Below are positions 26,781-36,004 of a DNA stretch of 63,940 nucleotides, piece by piece. The notes under the pieces are model-generated. The model ran no database searches. It saw nothing but the letters and a program-made list of their open reading frames with translations, and was not told the origin of the DNA. How positions within the stretch are numbered: position 1 is the stretch's first letter; each line of letters starts with the position of its first letter. A program made the position numbers and the translations under genes. Source of the DNA: a bacterium (GTDB taxonomy: Bacteria; CSSED10-310; JAFGSJ01); assembly GCA_016934675.1 (NCBI GenBank), contig JAFGSJ010000007.1, positions 1 to 63,940 on the forward strand, written 5' to 3'.

Positions 26781-27231
26781 TACAATCCTGACCGATGATG
26801 GCGTCGGCATCCATGTGGTCCGCGCCCTCAGAAACATTCTGACAGATCCGAAGGTGACCCTGGTCGAATCCGAGCTGGCCGGCTTCTCTTTGATTGAACT
26901 GCTCGAAGGATTCGAGCTGGCCGTGATTATCGATGCTTTCATACAACCCGATCGTCAACCGGGACTCATTCGCTGGTTCAATTATGATACCAATTACCGC
27001 TGTCCCACTTTTCACCTTGTGGCGGGCCATCAGATCGATCTCGATGCTGCTGTTAAAATCGGTCGCCGTTTGTGTGACTCATTTCCCTCGCTCATCCTGA
27101 TCATCGCCATTACCATCAAAGATGCGACCACATTTTCTGAACAATGCTCTGTCCCTGTGCAGAAGGCCATACTTCCAGCCGCAGAATTGGCTTGCCGGAT
27201 GCTCGAAAACCCCCACCAATTCTCTCAATGA
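26752..27231 (+). CDS. Hydrogenase maturation endopeptidase (HyaD/HycI family)
   Basis: The 159-residue protease removes the C-terminal extension of a NiFe hydrogenase large subunit after nickel insertion. VLGLGNTILTDDGVG is the family signature with the metal-ligand Asp, and VIIDAF supplies the second acidic ligand. The later part (FHLVAGHQIDL) carries the expected His. The ATG at 26752 lies inside the previous kinase gene and has no clear ribosome site, so coupling is likely. It is separated from the hydrogenase genes by the stressosome module. Confidence 0.88.
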   Translation: MNKIVLGLGNTILTDDGVGIHVVRALRNILTDPKVTLVESELAGFSLIELLEGFELAVIIDAFIQPDRQPGLIRWFNYDTNYRCPTFHLVAGHQIDLDAAVKIGRRLCDSFPSLILIIAITIKDATTFSEQCSVPVQKAILPAAELACRMLENPHQFSQ

Positions 27232-27251
27232 GTATTCTCGAGCAGAATACT
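27231..27251. terminator. Shared hairpin between convergent genes
   Basis: AGTATTCT (27231-27238) and AGAATACT (27244-27251) form a perfect 8-bp stem with a five-base loop. It joins the stop codons of the protease and polyprenyl synthase genes. There is no T-run on either strand, so a terminator role is likely but not certain. Confidence 0.45.
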
Positions 27252-28236
27252 ACTTGCTGCGTTGAATGATATATTCGGTCAGATTTTTGAGATAGGGACA
27301 ATAGCGGGCCGGATTGTATTTTTCGAGATGCTGCAGGGCTCGATCACTGTAGTCCTGGGCCTGGTCCAGTGTCGCCTGAAAACCGCCCTTGTCCCCAATC
27401 AAAGTGGTGATATACTCCATATCAGAAAGAGCAAGCTCATCCTGGTCCATGATCGAACCAACTCGGGCCCGCTCCTCCGCAGAACAGCCCCTTAAGGTAT
27501 GCAACAGAGGCATCGTCACCTTCTTTTCCCGAAAATCGCAGAAAGTCAGTTTGCCTGTTTCATGCTGTTTGCCACGGTAATCAAGTAAATCATCAATCAG
27601 TTGGAAGGAAATGCCGAGATGTTCGCCAAACAACGCCCACTCTTCACTCTGGGCCAGGGACAGCCCGGCCATTACCGCGGCTGACTCACAACAGACCGAA
27701 AAGAGGACCGCAGTCTTTCGGCGGATGATCTCGAGATAATCAGAATAATGCAGGTCCAAATTTCGGAGATTCTCGTGCTGGATTACTTCACCCTCGGTCA
27801 TTTTTTGCGTCGCCAAAGAAAAAATACGGACAATATTAAGGTCCCCAACTTCAAGCAAGGTGTTCATGGATTGGGTATAGAAAAAATCACCAACCATAAC
27901 GCTCAATTCATTACCCCAGAGATTGTTGACCGTCGGTTTGCCACGGCGCGTCGGTGAATCATCGATCACGTCATCGTGCAATAACGTGGCAGTGTGAATG
28001 AACTCGGCCGTTGCGGCAATGACGATGTTGGCCGGGCGTATTTCACCACAGACCAACCCGGATAATAAGTGCAATACCGGCCGGATTCTCTTGCCATTCG
28101 AATGAAATATATGTCTCTCGACCCGGTTGAGTAAGGCAATGTCGGTCTTCAATTTTTGCTCGATATAAGTATCGACTTGGTCGAGATAGGGCTTGATTAT
28201 GCTTAAGATTTCATTTAATACTTCCAAACAATCCAC
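27250..28236 (-). CDS. trans-Polyprenyl diphosphate synthase
   Basis: The 328-residue enzyme elongates allylic diphosphates with isopentenyl diphosphate to make the side chain of quinones. The first aspartate-rich motif is LLHDDVIDDSPTRRGKPT and the second is QLIDDLLDY. The residues before the first motif (FIHTATL, small side chains at chain-length positions) suggest a long product such as octaprenyl, but chain length cannot be fixed by eye. Start is GTG at 28236 with a weak site. It is expressed from a perfect promoter 135 bases upstream, with a palindrome in the leader. Confidence 0.9.
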   Translation of the reverse strand: MDCLEVLNEILSIIKPYLDQVDTYIEQKLKTDIALLNRVERHIFHSNGKRIRPVLHLLSGLVCGEIRPANIVIAATAEFIHTATLLHDDVIDDSPTRRGKPTVNNLWGNELSVMVGDFFYTQSMNTLLEVGDLNIVRIFSLATQKMTEGEVIQHENLRNLDLHYSDYLEIIRRKTAVLFSVCCESAAVMAGLSLAQSEEWALFGEHLGISFQLIDDLLDYRGKQHETGKLTFCDFREKKVTMPLLHTLRGCSAEERARVGSIMDQDELALSDMEYITTLIGDKGGFQATLDQAQDYSDRALQHLEKYNPARYCPYLKNLTEYIIQRSK

Positions 28237-28333
28237 CTTGACCCGATCGTAAGATTACATCTTGTTCGTGTCGCTTCGTCATGAGTAAGCCTCAATCATG
28301 AATGCTCTCTTGTATTATCCACATCCATGACCA

Positions 28334-28361
28334 GGAGGAGAATGATGACATCATTGCCTCC
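28334..28361. promoter_or_regulatory. Imperfect palindrome in the leader of the polyprenyl synthase gene
   Basis: The plus strand reads GGAGGAGAATGATG, A, CATCATTGCCTCC. The inner 7 bp pair perfectly and the outer arms pair with one bulge. The element covers roughly +11 to +38 of the leftward transcript, so it could be a repressor site or an RNA hairpin. Confidence 0.5.
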
Positions 28362-28378
28362 TATCCCATCCGTTTCAG

Positions 28379-28407
28379 ATTATAGGCTGTATTACTTTGA
28401 GTGTCAA
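28379..28407 (-). promoter_or_regulatory. Perfect consensus sigma-70 promoter
   Basis: On the minus strand TTGACA (28407-28402), a 17-base spacer and TATAAT (28384-28379) match consensus at all 12 positions. It points to the polyprenyl synthase gene. Confidence 0.9.
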
Positions 28408-28574
28408 GGAATTTGGCTTCATCCGGACCGATAAAACTTGACTGCCCCAGATTTCCCCAAATTATCATGAGTATGTGCTTTTAATTCATTATCGAAATGT
28501 GCTATTAAGCAGGTAGTGCACAAGGAATGGAATAGGATATCCCAGTAAGATAGACCCGATGGTCGGACAAAATA

Positions 28575-30188
28575 ATGAGAAACCGACGCCATTATTGTAG
28601 CTGGATTTTTTTTGCGTGTGTGATCTGCACACTAAGCCACAATCCAGGCCATTTTGCCCAAGCGTCCGAGACACCGCTTCTGCTCGATATCGGTCGATTG
28701 GACCGATCGAGTACGGGCGGACTCGAACTTGAAGTGCTGCTGCATATGCATCCTGACTTAGCCGGGCATGTTTTGACCCAGGATATGATCAATCTGGAAA
28801 TTGACAAGGTCCCCCAGCACATTTCCAGGATTATTCCCGTGAAAACCAGCCGTCCCCTGGAAATTGCCCTGGCGATCGATACATCTGGTTCAATGAGGAG
28901 GCGATTGGAGCGGGCTAAAGAAGCTACAGACAGATTTTTAGCCCAGTTACCAGCCCGGACCAGTTTTAGTTTATACAGCTTCAACGACAACCCGGAATGT
29001 GTCCTTGCTTTTGATCGGGACCAGCAGGCTGTGAGGTCCGCCCTGGCTTCACTCAGGCCCGGAGGTCGTTTCACCGTGTTGTATGATACGATCATCCGCA
29101 TTTTAGCAGACTTTCCACAGGGGACGGATACTGCCCGGATGATTATCTTGATCACAGATGGACGAGATGAGAACAGCCAGGCAACTCGGGCCATGTGTCA
29201 GGAACAACTTCAGGAGCGGGCCATTCCACTTTTTGCGATTGGCATGGGCAATCGGGTTGATGAGACTGTTCTGCGTTCTTTCTCGAAGATCAGTGCTGGC
29301 GAATATTATGCCCATACAGACGGTTCGGTCCTCTCGCTCAGCAATTTTTTCGATGAACTGATCGCACGTTTCATACCCAAGCAACAGGCGTATAGATTAC
29401 AAATCGGGCCACCCACCGGCTTGGGTCGTGGAGAGGCGCATGCCCTGACTGTCACGGTCACGCTCGGTTCCAACCGATTGCAGCAGACCAAACCGGTGCT
29501 CTTGCCTTTGAATGCAGGACAAACGAAACCTGTCCCCTCGAGGGCACAGCCTTCAGATTTGGACTGGCCCTGTACCAAACCAACAACAAATACACTCATC
29601 TTTCTAACCGGTCTATTCGTTGTGTGTGCTCTTTTCCTGCTCTTGCTTTTCCTGAGAAAAAAGAAGAAGCAACCCCGGATTTGTCCCAAGTGTGGTGAAG
29701 AAATACCCGATTATCTCGAGGCTTGTATCAATTGTTCGGATACGAGCCAGTATGAGACTCAGGCTCGGCACGATGAACCGGAATCCTCCGAAGTATTCGA
29801 GCGACAATTGTCTGAAACCGAACCGGCGTTGCGTCTCTTTGATGAACGCCTTGATAGCACGCTGATATTAGAGGATACACCGTACCTGGTCCAGATGAGC
29901 GGCAATGAGATTGTTCAAACAATCAATCTGTCAGAAAAGACCGAAGTGACCATAGGCCGCAAGAAAACATGTGATCTCGTCATTATAGATCGCTCTATTT
30001 CTTCACTTCATGCTCGGATCATCAAAAGTGGCTGTGATTATTTCCTCGAGGATCTGGGCAGTACGAATGGGACATTTGTCAATGAAATGCGGATCGGACG
30101 CGAGCAGGTCAAGCTCTGTTTCGGTGATCGCATCCGGATGGGTCAGACCAGACTCATCTTTAAAATGGACCAGAGGCAGCCGTCATGA
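28575..30188 (+). CDS. VWA domain-TM-zinc ribbon-FHA domain protein
   Basis: The 537-residue protein has an N-terminal signal or anchor (to about 30), an immunoglobulin-like stretch, then a von Willebrand A domain with the metal site DTSGSM starting at Asp102. A membrane helix lies near 335-355, followed by a zinc ribbon (CPKCGEEIPDYLEACINC). The cytoplasmic end is an FHA domain (about 440-525) with GR, SSLHARI and GSTNGTFVN, which binds phosphothreonine. It thus links an outside adhesion-like domain to inside phosphosignalling, perhaps with the PP2C or kinase-like proteins. The stop overlaps the mazG start. Confidence 0.87.
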   Translation: MRNRRHYCSWIFFACVICTLSHNPGHFAQASETPLLLDIGRLDRSSTGGLELEVLLHMHPDLAGHVLTQDMINLEIDKVPQHISRIIPVKTSRPLEIALAIDTSGSMRRRLERAKEATDRFLAQLPARTSFSLYSFNDNPECVLAFDRDQQAVRSALASLRPGGRFTVLYDTIIRILADFPQGTDTARMIILITDGRDENSQATRAMCQEQLQERAIPLFAIGMGNRVDETVLRSFSKISAGEYYAHTDGSVLSLSNFFDELIARFIPKQQAYRLQIGPPTGLGRGEAHALTVTVTLGSNRLQQTKPVLLPLNAGQTKPVPSRAQPSDLDWPCTKPTTNTLIFLTGLFVVCALFLLLLFLRKKKKQPRICPKCGEEIPDYLEACINCSDTSQYETQARHDEPESSEVFERQLSETEPALRLFDERLDSTLILEDTPYLVQMSGNEIVQTINLSEKTEVTIGRKKTCDLVIIDRSISSLHARIIKSGCDYFLEDLGSTNGTFVNEMRIGREQVKLCFGDRIRMGQTRLIFKMDQRQPS

Positions 30189-30997
30189 CTGAAAGCCCTT
30201 ACACCAGGTTGTTGAGGATCATGCACACTCTGCGATCAGAAACCGGCTGTCCCTGGGACCGTGAGCAGACCAGTGAATCGCTGAAACCATATCTGATCGA
30301 GGAGACCTACGAGCTTCTCGATGCGATTGAGCACAATGAACCTGTTGCGATCAAGGAGGAGCTGGGCGACCTTTTGCTGCAGATCGTCTTTCATGCTCAA
30401 ATTTGGCAGGAGAAATCTTTCTTCACGATGGACGATGTGATCGAAACACTCTGTGCTAAACTCATTCATCGACATCCCCATGTCTTTGGTGAGGTAACGG
30501 TTGCTAATTCGGAACAAGTCCTGCGTAACTGGGAAAAGATCAAACAAAGTGAGCCGAATCATGCGACCAGGCTCCCCAAATCGGTCCTCGAGGGTGTGCC
30601 ACAAAATTTGCCCGCCCTACTCAAGGCCCAACGCGTTCAAGAGAAAGTCTCTCGGGTCGGTTTTGATTGGCCTGATTGGCATGGGGCAGTGGCCAAAATC
30701 CAGGAAGAGCTGGCTGAAGTGCAATTGGCCCTCGATCAAGGTCCGACAGGACAGAAACACCTCGAAGAGGAGTTGGGTGACCTTCTCTTTTCCTGTGTCA
30801 ATCTGGCCCGTATTGCCGGAGGTGATGCAGAAACCATCCTGAACAGGGCTGTAGAAAAATTCAAAGAGCGGTTTACTCGATTGGAGCACAATTTTGCCAG
30901 GCAACAGGTCCCGTTGAACAATGTAACACTCGCAGAATTGGACAGACAGTGGAATTTGGTTAAAGAACAGGAACCGAATCGTCAGACCGAGCAGTGA
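30185..30997 (+). CDS. mazG: Nucleoside triphosphate pyrophosphohydrolase MazG
   Basis: The 270-residue enzyme hydrolyses nucleoside triphosphates to monophosphate and pyrophosphate and cleans the pool of damaged nucleotides. It has two MazG halves: the first with CPWDREQT and EELGDLLLQIVFHA, the second with EEELGDLLFSCVNLARI. The ExxE-x12-ExxD metal motif is visible in both. Length matches the E. coli protein (263). ATG overlaps the previous stop in ATGA, so it is translated with the VWA-FHA gene. Confidence 0.93.
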   Translation: MTESPYTRLLRIMHTLRSETGCPWDREQTSESLKPYLIEETYELLDAIEHNEPVAIKEELGDLLLQIVFHAQIWQEKSFFTMDDVIETLCAKLIHRHPHVFGEVTVANSEQVLRNWEKIKQSEPNHATRLPKSVLEGVPQNLPALLKAQRVQEKVSRVGFDWPDWHGAVAKIQEELAEVQLALDQGPTGQKHLEEELGDLLFSCVNLARIAGGDAETILNRAVEKFKERFTRLEHNFARQQVPLNNVTLAELDRQWNLVKEQEPNRQTEQ

Positions 30998-31041
30998 GGC
31001 TTAATTCGGATGATTTTTTAGAGCTTCATGGGGAGGAACAC

Positions 31042-33354
31042 GTGAAACAGGATGTGAACAAGGATTCGATAAATGATTTTGTCCGGCTGGATAATCACAC
31101 TCGAGCCGGTCAGCTCAGAACGAGTGCAGGCAAGCCCCTCTCTCTTTCCGGAACATGCTGGTTGGCCTTTCTGATACTCGTGGTCTCGTTGCTGGCCCAA
31201 TCGCATGTCTGGGCGGTTTCTCCCGGTTTTTGGAACAGTGGCAATCAACTGGCTCTACGTAACGGAACGATCAAAGGCGTTGCCCTGAACAATGAAGGAC
31301 ACATGACCCTTTCCCATGAAACCGAGGTGATGTGTACGTTTGATTATCCCGTTCTTTCAATACTTCCCTTGGCTAACCGTAGTGTTCTGGTTGGTACCGG
31401 CAATAGCAGTACGATCCAGACCTGTTCTTCTGATCAAGGACCAGTTCAATTACTTAAACTGGAAGGCTTAGCTGTCAGTTCGATGAGCCAGGGACCAGAC
31501 GGGCGGCTCTATTTTATCAATCAGCATACGCACTCGATTGATATTCTCGACGATGAACGAGGATCGACCGTTTTTTGTACAATACCTGAAACGTACATCT
31601 GGGACATGGTCTGGGACAAACAGGGCATCTTGTATGTCGCAACCGGAAACGTCGGTCGGATTTACCAGATCAAACCTTTGGGTAAGCCTGAGCTCTACTT
31701 CGATGCTGGTGAAGAACATATCATGGTCCTGACCTTGACCCCGGATAACAAACTCTTAGCTGGATCAGAGGGCAAAGGCATCCTTTATCAGATTGAGGCT
31801 AAAAACAAAGCCAGGGTGCTGTATGATTCTCCTTTGACTGAAATCAGTGCCGTGGTAGTGACCAAACGAGGCGATATTTTTTTCAGCGCCATTCCGTCCA
31901 CTCTCCAGGCCCCGGCACAACAAACACAACCTACGCTGCAGCAGACGTCGATACAGCCAACAAACACCGATTCGAGTAATCCTCTCCCGGGTGAAGATAC
32001 TGACGAGACAATTACTGTTTATGCTCAACCCCAACTTGCTCAGGCACAGCCACAAAAACAGGAAAGTAGCCTGTACTATTTGCCGAGTGGAGGAACAGTG
32101 CGTAAAATATGGGGGGGCGACGGCAAACTTATTTTTGATCTGGTCTTGGACCAGAAGGAACAACTCTATATTGGGCTCGGTAAAGAGGCATGTCTGTATT
32201 CCCTCGATGATCAGATGCAACCTGTTCTGCAACAGAAATTCGAGGCAGAACACATAACCTGCCTGAAAGCCGGGGCCCATGGACAAATCTTGATTGGCAC
32301 GTCAGGACCCGGTATGCTGATCAGTATGTCTGATCGTCTTTGTACACAGGGACACTATATTTCCGAGACTATCAGTATTGAGGCTCCTGCGGAGTGGGGT
32401 CGGGCTGCGATAAAAGCTGCGCTGCCTTCCCAAACAGGGGTCCAAATTTTCTGTCGAACCGGGAACAGCGCCGAGCCTGATCAGACATGGAGTACCTGGT
32501 CCGAAGATTTACTTGATACCCAATCGATCATAACGGGTCATGATCAAACCCAGTATGCCCAGGTCAAAGTCAAACTGACCTCGGCGGTGCAGGGTCTCAC
32601 TCCACAGGTTTATGGACTGAGTCTCAGTTATCAGGAACGCAATGTCCCGCCTGATATTACCAGCTTTTTGGTAGTCGAGCCTGTCCAGCCCTGGTTTAAG
32701 ACCAAGAATGCTGCCCCTGTTCCAAACCAAGCCAATTCGCTCTTCGCCAGACCGCTCAGGCCTGATCAATCTCAAGCGGGCCCGAAGAACGGTAACAGAG
32801 AGTTCCTGGCCACCCGAAACTTCATCTGGATCGCCAGTGATGCCAATAAAGACAAACTGGTGTTCGATCTGGAGTTAAAGCCTGAGAACAGTGATCAATG
32901 GTTGCCCATTGTAACGGATTTTTCCCAGAATTCCTATAAACTCGATACAGAACTCCTGCCGGATGGGATATATTCTGTTCGACTGACAGCCAGTGATCGT
33001 TGGTCCAATGAGGAGCAAACGGCATTGTCTTCGACTGCGGTTATTTCCTATCTGGTCGTGGATAACACTCCCCCCACGATCGATTTGAACCAGACCAGGG
33101 TCACCAAAGACCGTTGTCTTTTACTCGAAGGGACCTCCACGGACACTCAAAGCCGCATTTTCTGGGCAGAATACTCACTCGATGCTCAAAACTGGGTTTT
33201 CTTTCAACCCGAGGACCGGATCTACGATCAGAACAGGGAATCTTTTTCGCTGACGCTATGCGGACTGACGCCAGGTGAAAAAATCGTCATTATTCAGGTC
33301 ATAGATGAATTCGGTAATTCGACTCGGGCGTTACGGATTGTGCAGGTTCCGTGA
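31042..33354 (+). CDS. Secreted beta-propeller protein with Ig-like C-terminus
   Basis: This is a protein of about 770 residues with an N-terminal hydrophobic signal (LSGTCWLAFLILVVSLLAQS) ending near AVS. The first 480 residues show repeated propeller blades of the kind DGRLYFINQ, GILYVATGN and KLLAGSEGKGILYQIE. A Gln/Pro-rich insert lies near 300-345. The last 300 residues contain bacterial Ig-like or fibronectin-like strands (NTPPTIDL). I start at GTG 31042 because GGGGAGGA lies five bases upstream; an overlapping GTG at 30994 is the alternative. Function is unknown; binding or structural roles are likely. Confidence 0.75.
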   Translation: MKQDVNKDSINDFVRLDNHTRAGQLRTSAGKPLSLSGTCWLAFLILVVSLLAQSHVWAVSPGFWNSGNQLALRNGTIKGVALNNEGHMTLSHETEVMCTFDYPVLSILPLANRSVLVGTGNSSTIQTCSSDQGPVQLLKLEGLAVSSMSQGPDGRLYFINQHTHSIDILDDERGSTVFCTIPETYIWDMVWDKQGILYVATGNVGRIYQIKPLGKPELYFDAGEEHIMVLTLTPDNKLLAGSEGKGILYQIEAKNKARVLYDSPLTEISAVVVTKRGDIFFSAIPSTLQAPAQQTQPTLQQTSIQPTNTDSSNPLPGEDTDETITVYAQPQLAQAQPQKQESSLYYLPSGGTVRKIWGGDGKLIFDLVLDQKEQLYIGLGKEACLYSLDDQMQPVLQQKFEAEHITCLKAGAHGQILIGTSGPGMLISMSDRLCTQGHYISETISIEAPAEWGRAAIKAALPSQTGVQIFCRTGNSAEPDQTWSTWSEDLLDTQSIITGHDQTQYAQVKVKLTSAVQGLTPQVYGLSLSYQERNVPPDITSFLVVEPVQPWFKTKNAAPVPNQANSLFARPLRPDQSQAGPKNGNREFLATRNFIWIASDANKDKLVFDLELKPENSDQWLPIVTDFSQNSYKLDTELLPDGIYSVRLTASDRWSNEEQTALSSTAVISYLVVDNTPPTIDLNQTRVTKDRCLLLEGTSTDTQSRIFWAEYSLDAQNWVFFQPEDRIYDQNRESFSLTLCGLTPGEKIVIIQVIDEFGNSTRALRIVQVP

Positions 33355-33525
33355 GTGGAATTCGAGCTTCGTGAGAGAGCAATCAAAAACAAGACCGATT
33401 CTGCCGCGGAATGAACAGGATTGACAGGAACAGAAGCGTGCTCCATTTCACTATCCAAACCACATTGATGATGCAGTATTGCTGAAAAAGGTTATCGAAC
33501 AGTTCTATTCTCCGGGAGGAAGCCG

Positions 33526-35421
33526 ATGGACCGAACAAGATGTTATCTGACCCTGTTTATCATCTCTTTTCTTACGAGCCTGTGTTTCCCGTGTGGATCG
33601 TGGGCTTCTGATGAGATTGTCACACTAAGAACGAGTTTAAGCGGTAGACCGGTCCCCGGGCAGCAGCTCACCTTGACAGTATCCCTGACTATCAGTCAGA
33701 ATTGGCATATCAATGCTCATAAACCGGCTCAGGATTTTTTGATTCCTACTGAAATTACGCTTGATCCGGAGCCTGCTTGGGACGTCCTGTCCATCACCTA
33801 TCCCGAACCGGAAAAGGTGACTCTTGATTTTTTCGATGAAATACTGCTAGTCTATAGCCATGGCCTCGAGGTCCAGGTCCAGATCGGGCTCAAACCAAGC
33901 TGTCCTCCAGGTGAGAAGATAATCAAGGGTTCGTTGACCTATCAGGGCTGTGATAATACTTCCTGCCGCAGTCCGAAAACCTTGCTTTTTGCCGAGCCAG
34001 TCAAGATTGTTACTCGAGAGGAAAGCGATCTGGGGTCCTCTCTTGCTGAACAAACGACTGGGCAGGTCCCTGAGCAGACATCTTTAGAGAAAGTTGAGCC
34101 TGAGCGAGGAGTCGAGCAGAGCCTTGACCAGAGGGGAATCGAGGTCGGTCCGACTTCGAGTGATACTCAGGTCCAGCAGATTGTTGCCCGGGGGATGCTA
34201 TTCGCCTTACTCTCCTTTTTCCTGGTTGGCCTGGGATTGAATCTGACCCCCTGTGTTTATCCGGTTATTCCCATAACCATCAGTTATTTTGCCACTCAGG
34301 CCGGGGAACATAAAGGTTCTCGTTTCACGGCCGCCCTCGCCTATGCTCTGGGTATTGCCCTGGTTTTTACGGTACTTGGCTTAGTGTCGAGTCTGGCCGG
34401 TCAACAATGGGGCTTTCTTTTTCAGAACACCTGGTTTGTCATTATTATTGCACTATTTATCCTGGCGATGGCCGCCAGTATGTTCGGTGCTTTCGAGATC
34501 AAAATCCCGACCACGATCATGACCAGATTGGGACAAACCAGACAGGGTGTTATCGGTGCACTGCTGATGGGCCTGACTGTTGGCGTGGTCATTGCCCCGT
34601 GTGCCGCCGGGATCATCCTCGGACTCATCACCCTGGTCGCCGAACAGGGCCTGGTCTTCCAGGGCTCACTCTACTTTTTCTTCATGGGGCTCGGACTCGG
34701 GCTACCTTATTTAATCCTGGCATCATTTTCCACATTTCTCACGAAAATGCCTCGTTCGGGTATGTGGATGATCTGGATACGGAAGCTGTTCGGAGTGGTC
34801 CTGGTTGGGGTCGCTTTTTACTTTATCGCGCCTCAAGCAGCCCGCATTGCCGATCAAAAAATGTTCTTCATGGGGTTGATCACCTTGTTTGGCGGCCTTT
34901 ATCTCGGCTTTCTCGACCAGAATCACGGCTATTCATCAGCGTTCAACAAGGGGCGGGCAATCTTCGGCGTGGTTGTAGCCGTGATCGGTGCGTTCATGCT
35001 TCAGTCAACATTGGGTCATTCTGCCGACTCACAGGCCCACGGGAATAGTCACAGCCCGATTGCCTGGACCTATTACTCGAAACAAAGTACCGATACATTC
35101 CTGAAATCGGACAAACCAATCATTATCGATTTTTATGCTGATTGGTGTGCACCGTGTCGGGCTCTCGATAAAAAGACGTTCGCCCATCCCGGCACAGTAG
35201 AAGCGGCCCGTAACTTTACCATGATCAAGGTGGATGGCACAGTCCAATCGTCTGATATAAAAAACCTCATGAAGACGTTGAGCGTAACCGGCTATCCGTC
35301 TATCCTGTTCCTGTCACCGACGGGACATGAATTCACCGATTTGAGAGTGACCGGCTTTATCGATCCTCAGGACCTGCTCAACACGATGAAAATCCTGCAG
35401 AAACGAAGCGGAATACAGTAG
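33526..35421 (+). CDS. dsbD: Thiol:disulfide interchange protein DsbD
   Basis: The 631-residue inner-membrane protein moves reducing power from cytoplasmic thioredoxin to periplasmic disulfide reductases. A signal peptide is followed by an N-terminal alpha-like domain. Its cysteine pair is in QGCDNTSC. A central CcdA-type membrane domain has cysteines in LTPCVYP and IAPCAAG. The C-terminal thioredoxin domain has DWCAPC with Trp near residue 540. All three redox modules are present. GGGAGGA precedes the ATG. The next gene is a small membrane protein that may be co-transcribed. Confidence 0.93.
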   Translation: MDRTRCYLTLFIISFLTSLCFPCGSWASDEIVTLRTSLSGRPVPGQQLTLTVSLTISQNWHINAHKPAQDFLIPTEITLDPEPAWDVLSITYPEPEKVTLDFFDEILLVYSHGLEVQVQIGLKPSCPPGEKIIKGSLTYQGCDNTSCRSPKTLLFAEPVKIVTREESDLGSSLAEQTTGQVPEQTSLEKVEPERGVEQSLDQRGIEVGPTSSDTQVQQIVARGMLFALLSFFLVGLGLNLTPCVYPVIPITISYFATQAGEHKGSRFTAALAYALGIALVFTVLGLVSSLAGQQWGFLFQNTWFVIIIALFILAMAASMFGAFEIKIPTTIMTRLGQTRQGVIGALLMGLTVGVVIAPCAAGIILGLITLVAEQGLVFQGSLYFFFMGLGLGLPYLILASFSTFLTKMPRSGMWMIWIRKLFGVVLVGVAFYFIAPQAARIADQKMFFMGLITLFGGLYLGFLDQNHGYSSAFNKGRAIFGVVVAVIGAFMLQSTLGHSADSQAHGNSHSPIAWTYYSKQSTDTFLKSDKPIIIDFYADWCAPCRALDKKTFAHPGTVEAARNFTMIKVDGTVQSSDIKNLMKTLSVTGYPSILFLSPTGHEFTDLRVTGFIDPQDLLNTMKILQKRSGIQ

Positions 35422-35464
35422 TGCCTTGAAAATAGATGAAGGGCTTTGGTCAGGAGTTGCGAAC

Positions 35465-35845
35465 ATGTGTAGTCAGGACACTTCACACAACATCATAGCA
35501 TTTTTCGAGCCAGCTTTCCTTCTGACTCTCGTGCTGTGCTCGGCTACGGCCTGGTGGTTAGGCACTTGGCTCGGTGCAAAAGCAGGACGAGAAACTGACA
35601 GCGGACAATATCTGCTTCGATTGATCAGGTGTTTTACCTATCCTCTTTTTTTCATCGCGATCATGTTTGTGCTGATTCCCAGAATATATTTCCTATTGCA
35701 TCCGGGCAGCAGTGGACATGGTTTCGAGTTTCAAGCACTCTGGCCAGTCTTCATCCCCACTCTCATTGGCTATATGGGAGCTGCCGTGGGCTTGATTATT
35801 AAAAAAACCGGAAATTCCGCAGGACAGGCAAAAGAGATCAGATAA
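35465..35845 (+). CDS. Small three-helix membrane protein of unknown function
   Basis: From the ATG at 35465 this is 126 residues with three hydrophobic segments and short polar loops. AGGAG lies eight bases upstream. It starts 43 bases after dsbD in the same direction, which suggests an envelope role. I recognise no family. Confidence 0.6.
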   Translation: MCSQDTSHNIIAFFEPAFLLTLVLCSATAWWLGTWLGAKAGRETDSGQYLLRLIRCFTYPLFFIAIMFVLIPRIYFLLHPGSSGHGFEFQALWPVFIPTLIGYMGAAVGLIIKKTGNSAGQAKEIR

Positions 35846-36004
35846 ATAAAGTTTCTCAACCGGGAAGCACTGCAAAACAAAAACCCGGTCCCGTGAAAGA
35901 GCTGGAAAAAAGAGTGAGACCGAGGGTGAAGTGCATGAGATCGCCGTCAAAGGCGACACCCATTGTCGTTTCGTTTTTCATCTCCTTGAATGAGCATCGT
36001 GAGG

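Larger units (their letters stand above)
28237..28574. other. Divergent region between polyprenyl synthase and VWA-FHA genes
   Basis: It contains the leftward promoter at 28379-28407 and the palindrome at 28334-28361. No small gene or obvious promoter for the rightward VWA-FHA gene was found. Confidence 0.55.

Noticed and set aside
31765..32286. A 173-codon leftward open frame
   Set aside because: It is antisense to the secreted propeller gene and has no recognisable feature.
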